Notes: generated by a model from the sequence alone, not told the origin. A stretch of DNA of 25,704 nt from Bacteroidetes bacterium UBA2664 (GCA_002359315.1 DEMS01000028.1:237653-263356), one strand, 5' to 3'; counted from the stretch's first letter, positions 8,627-17,018 are shown. Made by a program: numbers and translations.

Positions 8627-9871
8627 ATGACCGGAAGAAGAGTTGTCGTCACGGGAGTAGGTGCATTTACACCTGTTGGTAAAAACACATCAGATTTTTG
8701 GGATGGGTTGGTTGCCGGCAAGAGTGGAGTGCGTCAAATTACACATTTCGATACAAGCGATCTGCCGACCAAATTTGCAGGACAGATCGAAAATTATAAT
8801 CCAGAGGATTACTTCGATCGAAAAGAGGCGCGAAGGCTCGATCCGGTCACACAATATGCTGTTATCACTTCAGATGAAGCAGTGAAAGACAGTGGCATTG
8901 ATCTTGATACAGTAAATAAAGATCGTATTGGAGTGATGATAGGAACCGGTATCGGTGGCATGACCACTTTTTACGAACAATCCATTTCTCTTCACGAGCA
9001 CGGTGCAAGAGGGGTGAATCCCTTCTTTATTCCGATGCTTATTCCGGATATGCCTGCCGGACAAGTATCCATTAAATATGGCTTCAGAGGCCCTAACTTC
9101 TGTGCCGTTTCAGCATGTGCAACCGGATCTCATAATATCGGACTCGCATTCGACTCGATTCGTTTTGGCCAGTCAGATATGGTTCTTTGCGGTGGTACAG
9201 AAGCTCCGGTATGGCGGATCGGTGTAGCGGGTTTTTCATCGATGAAGGCATTATCCAGAAGAAATGATGAGCCTGAAAGAGCTTCACGTCCATTCGACAA
9301 AGACAGAGATGGATTTGTTTTAGGTGAAGGTGCTACTTTGTTTATGCTGGAATCTCTCGATTCTGCACTGGATAGAGGAGCTAAAATCTACGGTGAGATA
9401 GTGGGATATGGATTTTCTGCAGATGCTCATCATATTACTGCACCGGACCCGGAAGGAAACGGGGTTCAACTTGCAATGAATAATGCTCTTGATATGGCCG
9501 GTATAAAACCGGAAGATGTAGAGCATATAAACATGCACGGAACATCCACGCCATTAGGGGATATTGCAGAGACCAATTCTATTAAAAAAGTATTTGGTGA
9601 TCACGCTTACAAGATCAATCTCAATTCGACCAAATCGATGACAGGCCACATGTTGGGCGCCGCGGGTGCTGCGGAATCTCTTGCTGCTTTATTGGCGATC
9701 TATCACGGTGTGATACCGCCAACGATAAACCAGGACACTCCCGACCCTGAATGCGATCTGAATTATACTCCCAATAAAGCCGTAAAACGGGACATCACTT
9801 ATGCGCTTAATAATGCATTTGGATTCGGTGGCCATAATACGACGCTTGTTTTCAAGAAATTCAAAAAATAG
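8627..9871 (+). CDS. fabF: 3-oxoacyl-ACP synthase II (KAS II)
   Basis: FabF performs the elongating condensation of acyl-ACP with malonyl-ACP. The 414-residue length matches the family. The active-site triad is Cys164 (VSACATGSHN), His304 (NMHGTSTPLGD) and His341 (STKSMTGHMLGAAGA), almost at the E. coli numbering. The N-terminus RRVVVTGVGAFTPVG and the C-terminal NAFGFGGHN are also standard. It is 21 bases after acpP and three bases before rnc. No second, FabB-like synthase is visible in the window, so this may be the main elongating enzyme. Confidence 0.97.
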   Translation: MTGRRVVVTGVGAFTPVGKNTSDFWDGLVAGKSGVRQITHFDTSDLPTKFAGQIENYNPEDYFDRKEARRLDPVTQYAVITSDEAVKDSGIDLDTVNKDRIGVMIGTGIGGMTTFYEQSISLHEHGARGVNPFFIPMLIPDMPAGQVSIKYGFRGPNFCAVSACATGSHNIGLAFDSIRFGQSDMVLCGGTEAPVWRIGVAGFSSMKALSRRNDEPERASRPFDKDRDGFVLGEGATLFMLESLDSALDRGAKIYGEIVGYGFSADAHHITAPDPEGNGVQLAMNNALDMAGIKPEDVEHINMHGTSTPLGDIAETNSIKKVFGDHAYKINLNSTKSMTGHMLGAAGAAESLAALLAIYHGVIPPTINQDTPDPECDLNYTPNKAVKRDITYALNNAFGFGGHNTTLVFKKFKK

Positions 9872-9874
9872 AAG

Positions 9875-10630
9875 ATGATAAATTCCTTCAGAAAATGGTT
9901 CCGTGGGAAATCGGACTCAGAGGACCATGGGCCGAATCATCAACTGAAGGATCTTGAAAAAGTATTGGGACTACCCATCTCTTCGGAGCATGAAACACTT
10001 TTTTATCGCGCACTCAGCCACCGTTCGATTGTAGACAATGATAAATACGATTCAATAGCGACATACGAAAGGCTGGAATTTTTGGGGGATGCGGTCCTGG
10101 ATCTGATTGTTACTGAGATTTTGTTTGATAAATATCCTCAGGAGAATGAAGGTTTTCTAACCAAGATGCGTGCCAAGATTGTTCGTGCCGATACTCTATT
10201 TGATTTAGCTATAAAATTGGGTTTGAGTAAATTTTTAGTGATCGGTGACCGGGCTGTAGGCCAGGGAATAGAAAAATCAAAAAGTGTTTTATCTGATGTT
10301 TATGAAGCATTAACGGCAGCTGTATATGTATCCTACGGATATGAGCAGGCGTTTGATTTTGTGAGCCGCAGCCTTGAAGAATTTATCGACTTTGACGATT
10401 TAGTCACTCATATCGATAATCATAAAAGTTTATTGATGGAGTATGCCCAGTCTGAAAAGCTGGAATTGCCCCGATATGAAATACTGTCTGAAAAAGGTCC
10501 GGGTCATAATAAGACTTTTCATGTAGCTGTATTTATCGGTGATGATAAATATGGTGAAGGTGAGGGAAAGAGCAAAAAAAATGCTGAACAGAAGGCAGCA
10601 AAAAAAGCACTTCTTTCAATTAAAAAATAG
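9875..10630 (+). CDS. rnc: Ribonuclease III
   Basis: RNase III cleaves double-stranded RNA in rRNA processing and regulation. The 251-residue protein has an N-terminal extension of about 25 polar residues, then the nuclease domain with signature ERLEFLGDAVLDL (65-77; Glu65, Glu68 and Asp72 correspond to catalytic-cluster positions) and the second acidic cluster in VLSDVYEALTAA (about 145-156). A C-terminal double-stranded RNA-binding domain covers about 180-250, ending GEGKSKKNAEQKAAKKALL. It starts three bases after fabF, a placement seen in many phyla (acpP-fabF-rnc). Confidence 0.96.
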   Translation: MINSFRKWFRGKSDSEDHGPNHQLKDLEKVLGLPISSEHETLFYRALSHRSIVDNDKYDSIATYERLEFLGDAVLDLIVTEILFDKYPQENEGFLTKMRAKIVRADTLFDLAIKLGLSKFLVIGDRAVGQGIEKSKSVLSDVYEALTAAVYVSYGYEQAFDFVSRSLEEFIDFDDLVTHIDNHKSLLMEYAQSEKLELPRYEILSEKGPGHNKTFHVAVFIGDDKYGEGEGKSKKNAEQKAAKKALLSIKK

Positions 10631-10657
10631 TTATTCCATACTAAAGGCATTTTTTAA

Positions 10658-10665
10658 TATCTTTG
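10658..10665 (+). promoter_or_regulatory. Possible Bacteroidota-type -7 promoter element upstream of mgtE
   Basis: TATCTTTG matches the TAnnTTTG -7 consensus known from Bacteroidota promoters. It lies in the 117-base gap between rnc and mgtE, 82 bases before the ATG I prefer for mgtE. I do not see a clear TTTG -33 partner at the right distance, so this is a weak call. Confidence 0.3.
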
Positions 10666-10747
10666 AACCAATGATTTATTGGCCTGATTGACAGACAGGT
10701 CAAATTCCATCATTTCTCAATTTTTAATCTCCAATCTTTCAAGAAGA

Positions 10748-12130
10748 ATGATCGCTGCATTGCTAAAACCGGAATTGGATGAGCTGATCGAGAAAAAGGC
10801 CTGGGTTGCAATCAAAGAGGTACTGGAAGAGGTGCCTGCTGTTGATGTAGCAGAACTTCTGGAGGAGCTTGAACCGGAAGTTGCCATCGTGATCTTCAGG
10901 CTGCTCAAAAAAGTGAAAGCAGCTGATGTATTTTCCTATTTGAGTACAGCAAAAGGGATTGAACTGCTGGAGGTATTCAGCCGGGAGCAGCTGAGTGATG
11001 TGATGAATAATCTGGAGCCTGATGAGAGGGTCGCCTTGATGGAGGAGTTGCCCGGTGATCTCACACAGAAGCTTTTCAATTCAATGGATCCGAAAAACAT
11101 TGCGCAAGTTCGAATGTTGCTCGGTTATCCCGCTGAAAGTGTTGGCCGGTTAATGACCACCAACTATGTTAAAATTAAGAAAGACTGGACGGTCGAGAAG
11201 AGTTTTGAGCATATTCGTAAATATGGGCGAACAGCCGAGACCGTTAATGTGATCTATGTGGTGGATGAGGAAGAAAAGCTGATTGATGATTTGAGAATTA
11301 CTCAGATTATCGTGGCCAACGCTGATGCAAAAATTTCTGACATAATGGACAGCAAATTTGAAGCGTTAAGTGCCTTTGATGATCAAGAGGAAGCAGTTCG
11401 AATGTTGAGTAAGTATGACCGGATTGCCTTACCGGTTGTTGATTCGGGAGGAATTTTAGTGGGAATTGTAACCGTTGATGACGTTCTGGATGTTGCTGAA
11501 GAAGAGACGACCGAGGATATGCATTTAATGGCGGGTATGTCTGCACTCAGTAAAACCTACTCAGAGACAACGATGGGCGATATGGTTGGCAAGCGTATCG
11601 GTTGGCTGGTGATACTTTTTCTGGGTCAGATGCTAACCGTGACAGCAATGGCCGGCTTTGAAGGGGCACTGGCATCGGCAGCTGTCTTGGCACTTTTTAT
11701 CCCGATGATTATTTCCAGTGGAGGGAATTCAGGTTCGCAGGCCGCCACACTGATTATTCGTGCGATTTCTACAGAAGATATCAGCCTCTCAGACTGGTTT
11801 AAAGTGTTCAAAAGGGAGTTTATGTCCGGATTGCTATTGGGGGCAATAATCGGTGTTTTAGGGACGATTGTTATCGCATTTTGGATGGTCCTTCGAGGCG
11901 AACCGTTTACGTTGGCAGTTGGCCTTCAGGCACTGACAGTCGGGCTTAGTCTGCTTTTTGTGGTAATGTTTGGGAATATGAGTGGTTCGATGCTTCCATT
12001 TTTCTTGTCAAAACTGGGTTTAGATCCAGCGGTTACATCGGCACCTTTTGTCGCAACCCTGGTGGATGTAACGGGTATAATTATCTATTTTTCAATTGCC
12101 GTTGCATTGTTGAGCGGTGTTGTCCTTTAA
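10748..12130 (+). CDS. mgtE: Magnesium transporter MgtE
   Basis: MgtE is an inner-membrane Mg2+ channel gated by cytosolic Mg2+. In order, the product has an N-terminal superhelical MgtE-N domain (about residues 1-125, with LLEELEPEVAIVIFRLLKK), a CBS-domain pair (about 130-255; the second contains the segment PVVDSGGILVGIVTVDDV) and five or so membrane helices (about 280-460). The conserved pore-helix signature PMIISSGGNSGSQAATLIIR is intact. The open frame extends upstream to a TTG at 10688, but ATG 10748 (MIAALLKPELDELIEKK) gives the normal family start and a 460-residue protein. The extra 20 residues have no family counterpart. thyA begins 22 bases after it. Confidence 0.94.
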   Translation: MIAALLKPELDELIEKKAWVAIKEVLEEVPAVDVAELLEELEPEVAIVIFRLLKKVKAADVFSYLSTAKGIELLEVFSREQLSDVMNNLEPDERVALMEELPGDLTQKLFNSMDPKNIAQVRMLLGYPAESVGRLMTTNYVKIKKDWTVEKSFEHIRKYGRTAETVNVIYVVDEEEKLIDDLRITQIIVANADAKISDIMDSKFEALSAFDDQEEAVRMLSKYDRIALPVVDSGGILVGIVTVDDVLDVAEEETTEDMHLMAGMSALSKTYSETTMGDMVGKRIGWLVILFLGQMLTVTAMAGFEGALASAAVLALFIPMIISSGGNSGSQAATLIIRAISTEDISLSDWFKVFKREFMSGLLLGAIIGVLGTIVIAFWMVLRGEPFTLAVGLQALTVGLSLLFVVMFGNMSGSMLPFFLSKLGLDPAVTSAPFVATLVDVTGIIIYFSIAVALLSGVVL

Positions 12131-12152
12131 CTCAATAAATCTGTTGGTTTTT

Positions 12153-13001
12153 ATGAAAGCTTATTTAGATCTGGTTCAGAATGTACTTGATAACGGGGTT
12201 TGGAAAGAGAACCGAACCGGAGTAAGAACACTTTCAAATTTTGCGGAATATTATCGGGTGGATCTTTCGGAAGGGTTTCCGCTGCTGACAACAAAAAAAG
12301 TATTCTTTCGATCGGTGATTATGGAGCTACTGTGGTATTTGAGAGGTGAAGATCATATCAAATGGCTTCGTGATGAAAATAATATTCATATCTGGGATGC
12401 ATGGGCAGATGAGGATGGATATGTAGGGCCGATCTATCCGGTATTGTGGCGTCGTTTTCCGATGGCAAAAGCATCAGACGGGTCAGCATACCGGCCGCTG
12501 GAGGGAAAAGAAGAGAAGAGTTGGGGTTATGATGAGTTTGATCAGGTACAAAATGCGATTCATATGCTAAAAACGAATCCGAACAGCCGCAGGATTGTGG
12601 TATCGGCGTGGCATCCGGGACTGTTGGGTGAGATGGGCCTTCCGCCTTGTCATTTGATGTATATATTTAATGTAGCAGATGGAAAGTTAAACTGTCATCT
12701 GACACAGAGATCCGGCGATATTGCGTTGGGGATTCCTTTTAATCTGGCCTGTTATTCTGCCCTTACCATGGCAGTGGCTCAGGAAGTAGATCTGGAGCCC
12801 GGGGTTTTTGCACATACGATTGTAGATGCACATATCTATGAAAATCATATCGATGGATTGAAGGAGCAGTTGAAAAGAGAGCCGAAAAAATTACCTGAGC
12901 TAAAAATCGCCAAAAAGCCGGTGGATGACCTGACCTATGAGGATTTTGAACTCTCCAATTATGATCCCCATCCTGTGATCCGATTCCCGGTTGCCGTATG
13001 A
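12153..13001 (+). CDS. thyA: Thymidylate synthase
   Basis: ThyA methylates dUMP to dTMP using methylene-tetrahydrofolate and yields dihydrofolate. The product has 282 residues from ATG 12153 (MKAYLDLVQNVLDNG); an upstream GTG/TTG-type extension to 12117 would overlap mgtE and adds no family sequence. Key residues are the nucleophile Cys166 (LPPCHLMY), the phosphate-binding Arg pair NSRRIVVSAW (Arg146, Arg147) and QRSGDIALGIPFN. Relative to E. coli (264 residues) there is an insert of about 20-25 residues at about 105-127, in the variable loop between WRRFP and the dUMP Arg pair; similar inserts occur in several lineages. The stop overlaps the folA start by four bases (ATGA), coupling it to the enzyme that recycles its product. 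Confidence 0.96.
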   Translation: MKAYLDLVQNVLDNGVWKENRTGVRTLSNFAEYYRVDLSEGFPLLTTKKVFFRSVIMELLWYLRGEDHIKWLRDENNIHIWDAWADEDGYVGPIYPVLWRRFPMAKASDGSAYRPLEGKEEKSWGYDEFDQVQNAIHMLKTNPNSRRIVVSAWHPGLLGEMGLPPCHLMYIFNVADGKLNCHLTQRSGDIALGIPFNLACYSALTMAVAQEVDLEPGVFAHTIVDAHIYENHIDGLKEQLKREPKKLPELKIAKKPVDDLTYEDFELSNYDPHPVIRFPVAV

Positions 13002-13486
13002 AGCTGATTATAATTGTTGCCCACGACCCAAATCTGGTAATCGGGAAAGACGGCTCCCTTCCCTGGCACTATAGTGAAGATCTCAAATTTTTTAAACGTA
13101 CGACGATGGGTGCCCCGCTGTTAATGGGCCGGGTTGTATTTGAAGAGTTGAATGAGAAACCGCTGCCTGGACGTGAAAATGTTGTGTTGAGCCGGTCGAA
13201 GAGTTATGACCATGTAAAAACGTTTGGGTCGATAGATGATGCGCTGGAATACCTGAGTGATCGGGATGAAGTATTTGTAATCGGGGGCGGTGAGATCTAC
13301 AGGCAGATGATCGATATTGTGGATGAGCTGGTGGTTACAGAAATCAAGAAAGAGTATGAGGGAGATACCTTTTTGGTAGATTATCGCGAAGATATTGGGA
13401 CGGTTTGGGAGGAGGTTTGGAGAGAGGATCATGAGGAGTTTTCGTTTGTTAAATACAAGAGAAGTCCTGGATCAAAAGAATCGTGA
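12998..13486 (+). CDS. folA: Dihydrofolate reductase
   Basis: DHFR reduces dihydrofolate to tetrahydrofolate with NADPH, restoring the cofactor used by the ThyA encoded just before it. The 162-residue product has IGKDGSLPWHYSEDLKFFK with the active-site acid Asp28, the GRVVFEEL helix, the second cofactor segment and IGGGEIY. Its ATG overlaps the thyA stop by four bases. It is a chromosomal housekeeping copy. It has no attC site and lies about 6 kb from the integron on the far side of intI, so it should not be read as a dfr resistance cassette. Confidence 0.95.
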   Translation: MKLIIIVAHDPNLVIGKDGSLPWHYSEDLKFFKRTTMGAPLLMGRVVFEELNEKPLPGRENVVLSRSKSYDHVKTFGSIDDALEYLSDRDEVFVIGGGEIYRQMIDIVDELVVTEIKKEYEGDTFLVDYREDIGTVWEEVWREDHEEFSFVKYKRSPGSKES

Positions 13487-13501
13487 ACCGGGAGGTCGTT
13501 C

Positions 13502-13602
13502 ATGGGCAGCATGTGAAAAGCACAAATTAAATGGTCCGCAAAGGGCAGCCCAAGCAATGATTTGTGGCCGGTGCTAATTTGCGCTTTTCACATGCTGCCC
13601 AT
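13502..13602. repeat. Long inverted repeat, possible terminator or MITE-like element
   Basis: The arms at 13502-13529 and 13575-13602 are reverse complements over 28 bases with a single mismatch, around a 45-base loop. The stem begins 15 bases after the folA stop. There is no U-tract after it, so a simple intrinsic terminator is not certain. Confidence 0.75.
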
Positions 13603-13673
13603 TCACTTGAAGAGTCCATTAATATAAGGCCGGTGCTAATTTGCGCTTTTCACAATCTGCCCATTCACTTGAA
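13566..13673. repeat. 46-base direct repeat, two copies
   Basis: Positions 13566-13611 and 13628-13673 are the same 46 bases with two adjacent differences (TG against AT in the middle), separated by 16 bases. The first copy also forms the right arm of the inverted repeat, so the second copy could pair with the left arm as well and give an alternative hairpin. Confidence 0.85.
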
Positions 13674-13715
13674 ATACAGGCTAATATTAGGTTAGCTCTT
13701 ATCTTTGTCTCTGTC

Positions 13716-13736
13716 ATTCTGAATTTATTTCAGAAT
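13716..13736. repeat. REP-like palindrome, copy 1
   Basis: ATTCTGAA and TTCAGAAT form a perfect 8-base stem around a 5-base loop. The same layout, with CC/GG at one position pair, recurs at 13858-13878, and the flanking bases (GTCA before, CTCAA after) are shared. This points to a dispersed repeat family and not to two chance palindromes. Confidence 0.7.
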
Positions 13737-13793
13737 CTCAATGTAATGAGATATGCAAAACCCATTTCACCTATTAAACCCATAAACCCTGAG

Positions 13794-13813
13794 ACCCTGA
13801 CCTCCGTCAGGGT
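13794..13813. repeat. Short GC-rich hairpin
   Basis: ACCCTGAC and GTCAGGGT form a perfect 8-base stem around a 4-base loop. It is not followed by a T-tract on either strand. It may add to termination between the converging genes. Confidence 0.5.
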
Positions 13814-13857
13814 GGCGGTATATTTTCGTTGGTCACCACGGCACCTCCCTACCTGTC

Positions 13858-13878
13858 ATCCTGAATTTATTTCAGGAT
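13858..13878. repeat. REP-like palindrome, copy 2
   Basis: ATCCTGAA and TTCAGGAT form a perfect 8-base stem around the same 5-base loop as the copy at 13716-13736. It lies 30 bases beyond the stop of the leftward HD gene. Confidence 0.7.
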
Positions 13879-13907
13879 CTCAAAGTCAAAAAGGACCAGC
13901 AATGGTA

Positions 13908-15161
13908 TCAAATCTTCAACTCTTTAAGATGAACCAGGTAGGGTTTTACGACGGGTTTGGTGAGGGCGATGATATGTTGGGTGTCGGCGGCTTTGGAGAA
14001 TTCGATGGCCCGGTTTTCTTCATCAAGGATCCAGATGCTTTCATTCTCATATTTGTAAGCTTCACTGAAACTCTCATTTGAGTCCATATAGAAAGAAGCG
14101 GAGTGATCATCAGATGGATACCCTTTTTGTTCGAGGAATAGTTTGGTTTTGGTCCGGATCTCTTCTTGAAGCAGATGTCTCTCCCGACGGTCAGTAAATC
14201 GGGTTGCAAACAATTTCCTGTTTAAAAAACGGTTGGAGAGATCGTTAAGGATTTTATCTTTGCTTTTCGCCCAGTTTTTGATGGAAATAAAAACATCATG
14301 ATCGTCCAGGGCCAGGTAGTGTTCCATCAGGCTATCAGAAATGGTCTTTTTGGAGGATGGTTTCCGGGTTAAAAAATAACTCAATGATGATGAAGGAACG
14401 GCAACATTCTCGCCGGCATCGGTTAAAAACTTGGCTCGTTCAAATATTTTCCGAAGCAGTGTATCTGCACTTAGAACGGTTTTGTGTAGGTAGACTTGCA
14501 TGTACATCAGTCTGCGGGAGAGGATGTAGTTTTCTACAGCATAGATTCCTTTTTTTTCGATGACAATATTTCCCTTAAACACGCGCATGGTTTTCAGGAT
14601 GCGATTAATTCCGACGGATCCCTCGGATACCCCGGTAAAGAAACTGTCCCGCTTCAGATAGTCGAGCCGGTCCATATCCAGTTGTGAGGAGACGAGCTGG
14701 TGGAGGAATTTTTTAGGATATTGATCCGTGAAGATTTCAATCGCAGTATCCAAAACCCCATCAAACTCTTTGTTAAGAGATTTCATGATTTTAAGACTCA
14801 TCATCTCATGGTTGAAATCCTTAATGAGAGTGTGTTCCAGTGTATGGGAAAGGGGGCCATGACCCACATCGTGCAGCAGAATGGCAATCAGGGTGCCATT
14901 CAGTTCCGCTTTACTGATGGTCGTATCTTTTTCTTTCAGATTTTTTAGCACGCGCTGACCCAGCTCCATGGCACCCATGGCATGGGAGAAACGTGAGTGT
15001 TCGGCCGCGGGAAAAACCAGATACCCAAGGCCCAATTGGCGAATACGCCTGAGCCGCTGTACATAGTGATGATCGATCAGCTGAAGGATGATCCCTTTCG
15101 GAATGGTGATGAACCCGTGTACCGGATCGTTAAAAATTTTGTACTGATTGCTCTTATCCAT
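13908..15161 (-). CDS. HD-domain phosphohydrolase (dGTPase/SAMHD1-like, YwfO type)
   Basis: The 417-residue product belongs to the HD phosphohydrolases related to dGTP triphosphohydrolases. The N-terminus IFNDPVHGFITIP is a hallmark of the SAMHD1/YwfO branch. Metal ligands are visible as His60 in HSRFSHAMG, the His97-Asp98 pair in LLHDVGHGPLSHTLEH, and a distal Asp in SSQLDMDRLDYLKRD. Members hydrolyse nucleoside triphosphates or related phosphoesters, and the precise substrate here is unknown. The start codon lies two bases after the stop of the thioesterase gene, so the two leftward genes should be co-transcribed. The stop TGA is at 13908-13910. Related proteins act in nucleotide-pool control, which fits the thyA/folA neighbours but is only circumstantial. 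Confidence 0.88.
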   Translation of the reverse strand: MDKSNQYKIFNDPVHGFITIPKGIILQLIDHHYVQRLRRIRQLGLGYLVFPAAEHSRFSHAMGAMELGQRVLKNLKEKDTTISKAELNGTLIAILLHDVGHGPLSHTLEHTLIKDFNHEMMSLKIMKSLNKEFDGVLDTAIEIFTDQYPKKFLHQLVSSQLDMDRLDYLKRDSFFTGVSEGSVGINRILKTMRVFKGNIVIEKKGIYAVENYILSRRLMYMQVYLHKTVLSADTLLRKIFERAKFLTDAGENVAVPSSSLSYFLTRKPSSKKTISDSLMEHYLALDDHDVFISIKNWAKSKDKILNDLSNRFLNRKLFATRFTDRRERHLLQEEIRTKTKLFLEQKGYPSDDHSASFYMDSNESFSEAYKYENESIWILDEENRAIEFSKAADTQHIIALTKPVVKPYLVHLKELKI

Positions 15162-15163
15162 AT

Positions 15164-15613
15164 TCAGGGTTTTTTAAAGAGATACTTTTCAGGGTTCTCA
15201 ATCTTTGGAATACGGGTTGGGCGTTGAGTATTTAAATCAAACCAAACACCGGTTGTTTTACAGACGGCTTTCAGTTCTTTGCTTTCCTTTTCATAAATCG
15301 CCTGAAATCCTTTGATACTGCTGTTGCCCAATTCATCAAGTGCACTGCCGATCAAGATCGTTTCACCGTAAAGAATCGGTTTCAGATAGTCGAGTTCCAT
15401 ATGAACCAGGACAAAACTCTTTCCCTGAGACATTGAGTTACGAAACTCTGCTACATTGTTTACGAGATCGATTCGGGCCTCCTCAAAATAGGAGTTGAAA
15501 ACGGCATTATTAACGTGATTTAGTGGGTCCAGATCTCGGAATCGAACCTTCATTTCGGTCCAGTGATAAAAAGAATCCGGGTGATAATCAGGGCGTAATA
15601 TTTGATCTTTCAC
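15164..15613 (-). CDS. Acyl-CoA thioesterase, 4HBT hot-dog fold
   Basis: The 149-residue protein has the 4-hydroxybenzoyl-CoA thioesterase (YbgC-like) signature VRFRDLDPLNHVNNAVFNSY, with the catalytic Asp before the HVNN segment and FEEAR shortly after. Members hydrolyse acyl-CoA or acyl-ACP thioesters in the cytosol. The substrate is not evident. It is the first gene of a two-gene leftward unit with the HD phosphohydrolase, two bases apart. The 260-base gap upstream, shared with the divergent M42 peptidase gene, should hold promoters for both. Confidence 0.9.
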   Translation of the reverse strand: MKDQILRPDYHPDSFYHWTEMKVRFRDLDPLNHVNNAVFNSYFEEARIDLVNNVAEFRNSMSQGKSFVLVHMELDYLKPILYGETILIGSALDELGNSSIKGFQAIYEKESKELKAVCKTTGVWFDLNTQRPTRIPKIENPEKYLFKKP

Positions 15614-15873
15614 TTATTTGATTCGGTTAATTTATATCTCTTTATTCGTTGAATTCATCATCTCTTCATGATATCCGCTAATTCAGCGTACCGTAAAGGT
15701 AAACAGAATCAAAGAGGAAAAAATGGAATAATTTCTGATTTAGGTCTATTTCGATCACTTTCTTGCTTATATTTGAAACGCAAAAGGGCATTTTGGTGGT
15801 TGATGTACCACTTCATTACGTTATTTACGACAGTATATAAGATCAAACCGAATTAAACACGCAAACACAGGAT

Positions 15874-16947
15874 ATGTTAGAAAAAAAAGCTCAATCATTC
15901 TTAGAGACGTTAATCATCACGCCGAGTCCGACCGGATATGAAAGTACCGGACAGAAGGTGTGGAAAGAGTATCTCTCCGGTTTTGCGGACAAGGTAGAGT
16001 CTGATTCCTATGGATCAGCATTGGCCAGGATCCAGACGAACAATGATGTAGCGACGGTAATGCTTGAAGCACATGCTGATGAAATCGGGATGGTGGTTCA
16101 GCATATTTCCGATGACGGTTTTGTGACGCTGAATAAGCTGGGGGGCAGTGATTCCACCATTGCCAGGGGAAAGAAAGTCTATATTTACAATAAGAGGGGA
16201 CGTGTGACCGGGGTTGTGGGCAATACGGCGATTCATCTTCAGGAAAATAAGAATGGCGGGGGGAAACAGCCGGCCTGGAAAGATATTTTTGTGGATATCG
16301 GTGTTTCGTCGAAAGAGGAAGCACTGGAGATGGTTCAGATTGGTGATCCGGTAACGTATACGGATGAGATTGAGTTTTTAAATGATGATATCATTTCCGG
16401 GAGGGCATTGGATAACCGGATCGGCGGGTTTGCGATTGCGGAGGTGATGCGGAATCTGAAAAAAAGGAAGAAAGACTTGAAAGTGAATGTGCTGGCACTC
16501 AACTCGGTGCAGGAGGAGGTGGGTGGTTTTGGAGCGAGGATGATGAGTTATCGCCACATGCCCGATTCGGCCATTGTGACGGATGTAACGCATGCAACGG
16601 ATACGCCCGGTATCAACAATAAGGAGCATGGAACGGTGAAGCTGGGAGGCGGGCCCAGTGTTCAGCATGGGGGTGCGAATCATCCTGCGTTGGTTTCGCT
16701 GATCGAGAGGGTAGCGGAGAAGAATAAAATCGGGGTGCAGCATGAGGCGACGAGTGTGCGGACGGGCACGGATACGGACAGTATCTTTTTTCAGCAGACC
16801 GGCATTCCGAGTGCGCTGATATCCTTACCGCTGCGCTATATGCATTCGCCGGTAGAGACGGCATCGCTTCAGGATCTGAAGGCTCTGATAGAGCTGATGA
16901 CCGAGACGGTATTGGCGATGGAGCCGGATCAGGCGTTTAGCGTATAA
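15874..16947 (+). CDS. M42 family metallopeptidase (glutamyl/leucyl aminopeptidase)
   Basis: The 357-residue product is a cytosolic M42 aminopeptidase that forms large tetrahedral assemblies in known members and trims short peptides. The dinuclear metal site can be followed: His67 and Asp69 in EAHADEIG, the bridging Asp in GRALDNRIGG, the catalytic Glu pair in SVQEEVGGFGA, Asp in VTDVTHATD, and the final His in RYMHSPVE. No signal peptide is present. ATG 15874 gives the family's usual N-terminus (LETLIITPSPTGYE). It is a single-gene unit; the polymerase gene downstream converges on it. Specificity within M42 cannot be assigned by eye. Confidence 0.93.
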   Translation: MLEKKAQSFLETLIITPSPTGYESTGQKVWKEYLSGFADKVESDSYGSALARIQTNNDVATVMLEAHADEIGMVVQHISDDGFVTLNKLGGSDSTIARGKKVYIYNKRGRVTGVVGNTAIHLQENKNGGGKQPAWKDIFVDIGVSSKEEALEMVQIGDPVTYTDEIEFLNDDIISGRALDNRIGGFAIAEVMRNLKKRKKDLKVNVLALNSVQEEVGGFGARMMSYRHMPDSAIVTDVTHATDTPGINNKEHGTVKLGGGPSVQHGGANHPALVSLIERVAEKNKIGVQHEATSVRTGTDTDSIFFQQTGIPSALISLPLRYMHSPVETASLQDLKALIELMTETVLAMEPDQAFSV

Positions 16948-16972
16948 GTAGGGGAGGCTCAAACTTCGCCAA

Positions 16973-17018
16973 GGCTTCTTAGAGCAGGCAGAACGCAGAA
17001 GGCAGAGGGCAGAAGTTT
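16973..17018 (+). repeat. Intergenic repeat cluster right of the M42 gene
   Basis: GGCTTCTTAGAGCAGG (16973-16988) runs into an overlapping GCAGAACGCAGAAGGCAGA unit (16988-17006) with a short partial extra unit after it. The same two modules recur to the right of the polymerase gene (18576-18602 and 18647-18692), and a reverse-complement copy is at 17161-17198. Confidence 0.75.

Larger units (their letters stand above)
13487..13907. repeat. 421-base repeat-rich gap between folA and the HD gene
   Basis: No convincing gene lies here. In order it holds a long inverted repeat (arms 13502-13529 and 13575-13602), a 46-base direct duplication of the right arm (13566-13611 and 13628-13673), a REP-like palindrome at 13716-13736, a tight GC-rich hairpin at 13794-13813 and a second REP-like palindrome at 13858-13878. 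The gap separates two converging transcription units, which is where such elements accumulate and where bidirectional termination is expected. Confidence 0.8.

Noticed and set aside
10688..10747. TTG start giving MgtE 20 extra residues
   Set aside because: The ATG at 10748 gives the usual family N-terminus; the added residues (MTDRSNSIISQF) have no family counterpart.
12998..13486. A dihydrofolate reductase gene near an integron, as in dfr resistance cassettes
   Set aside because: It overlaps thyA by four bases, has no attC and lies on the far side of the integrase gene from attI, so it is the housekeeping folA.
13641..14081. A 146-codon rightward open frame over the end of the HD gene
   Set aside because: It runs through the repeats and antisense to the well-supported HD gene, and its product resembles nothing.
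15668..15856. A 62-codon open frame before the M42 gene
   Set aside because: It lies in an AT-rich promoter-type gap and shows no recognisable motif. A real leader peptide cannot be excluded, but nothing supports it.
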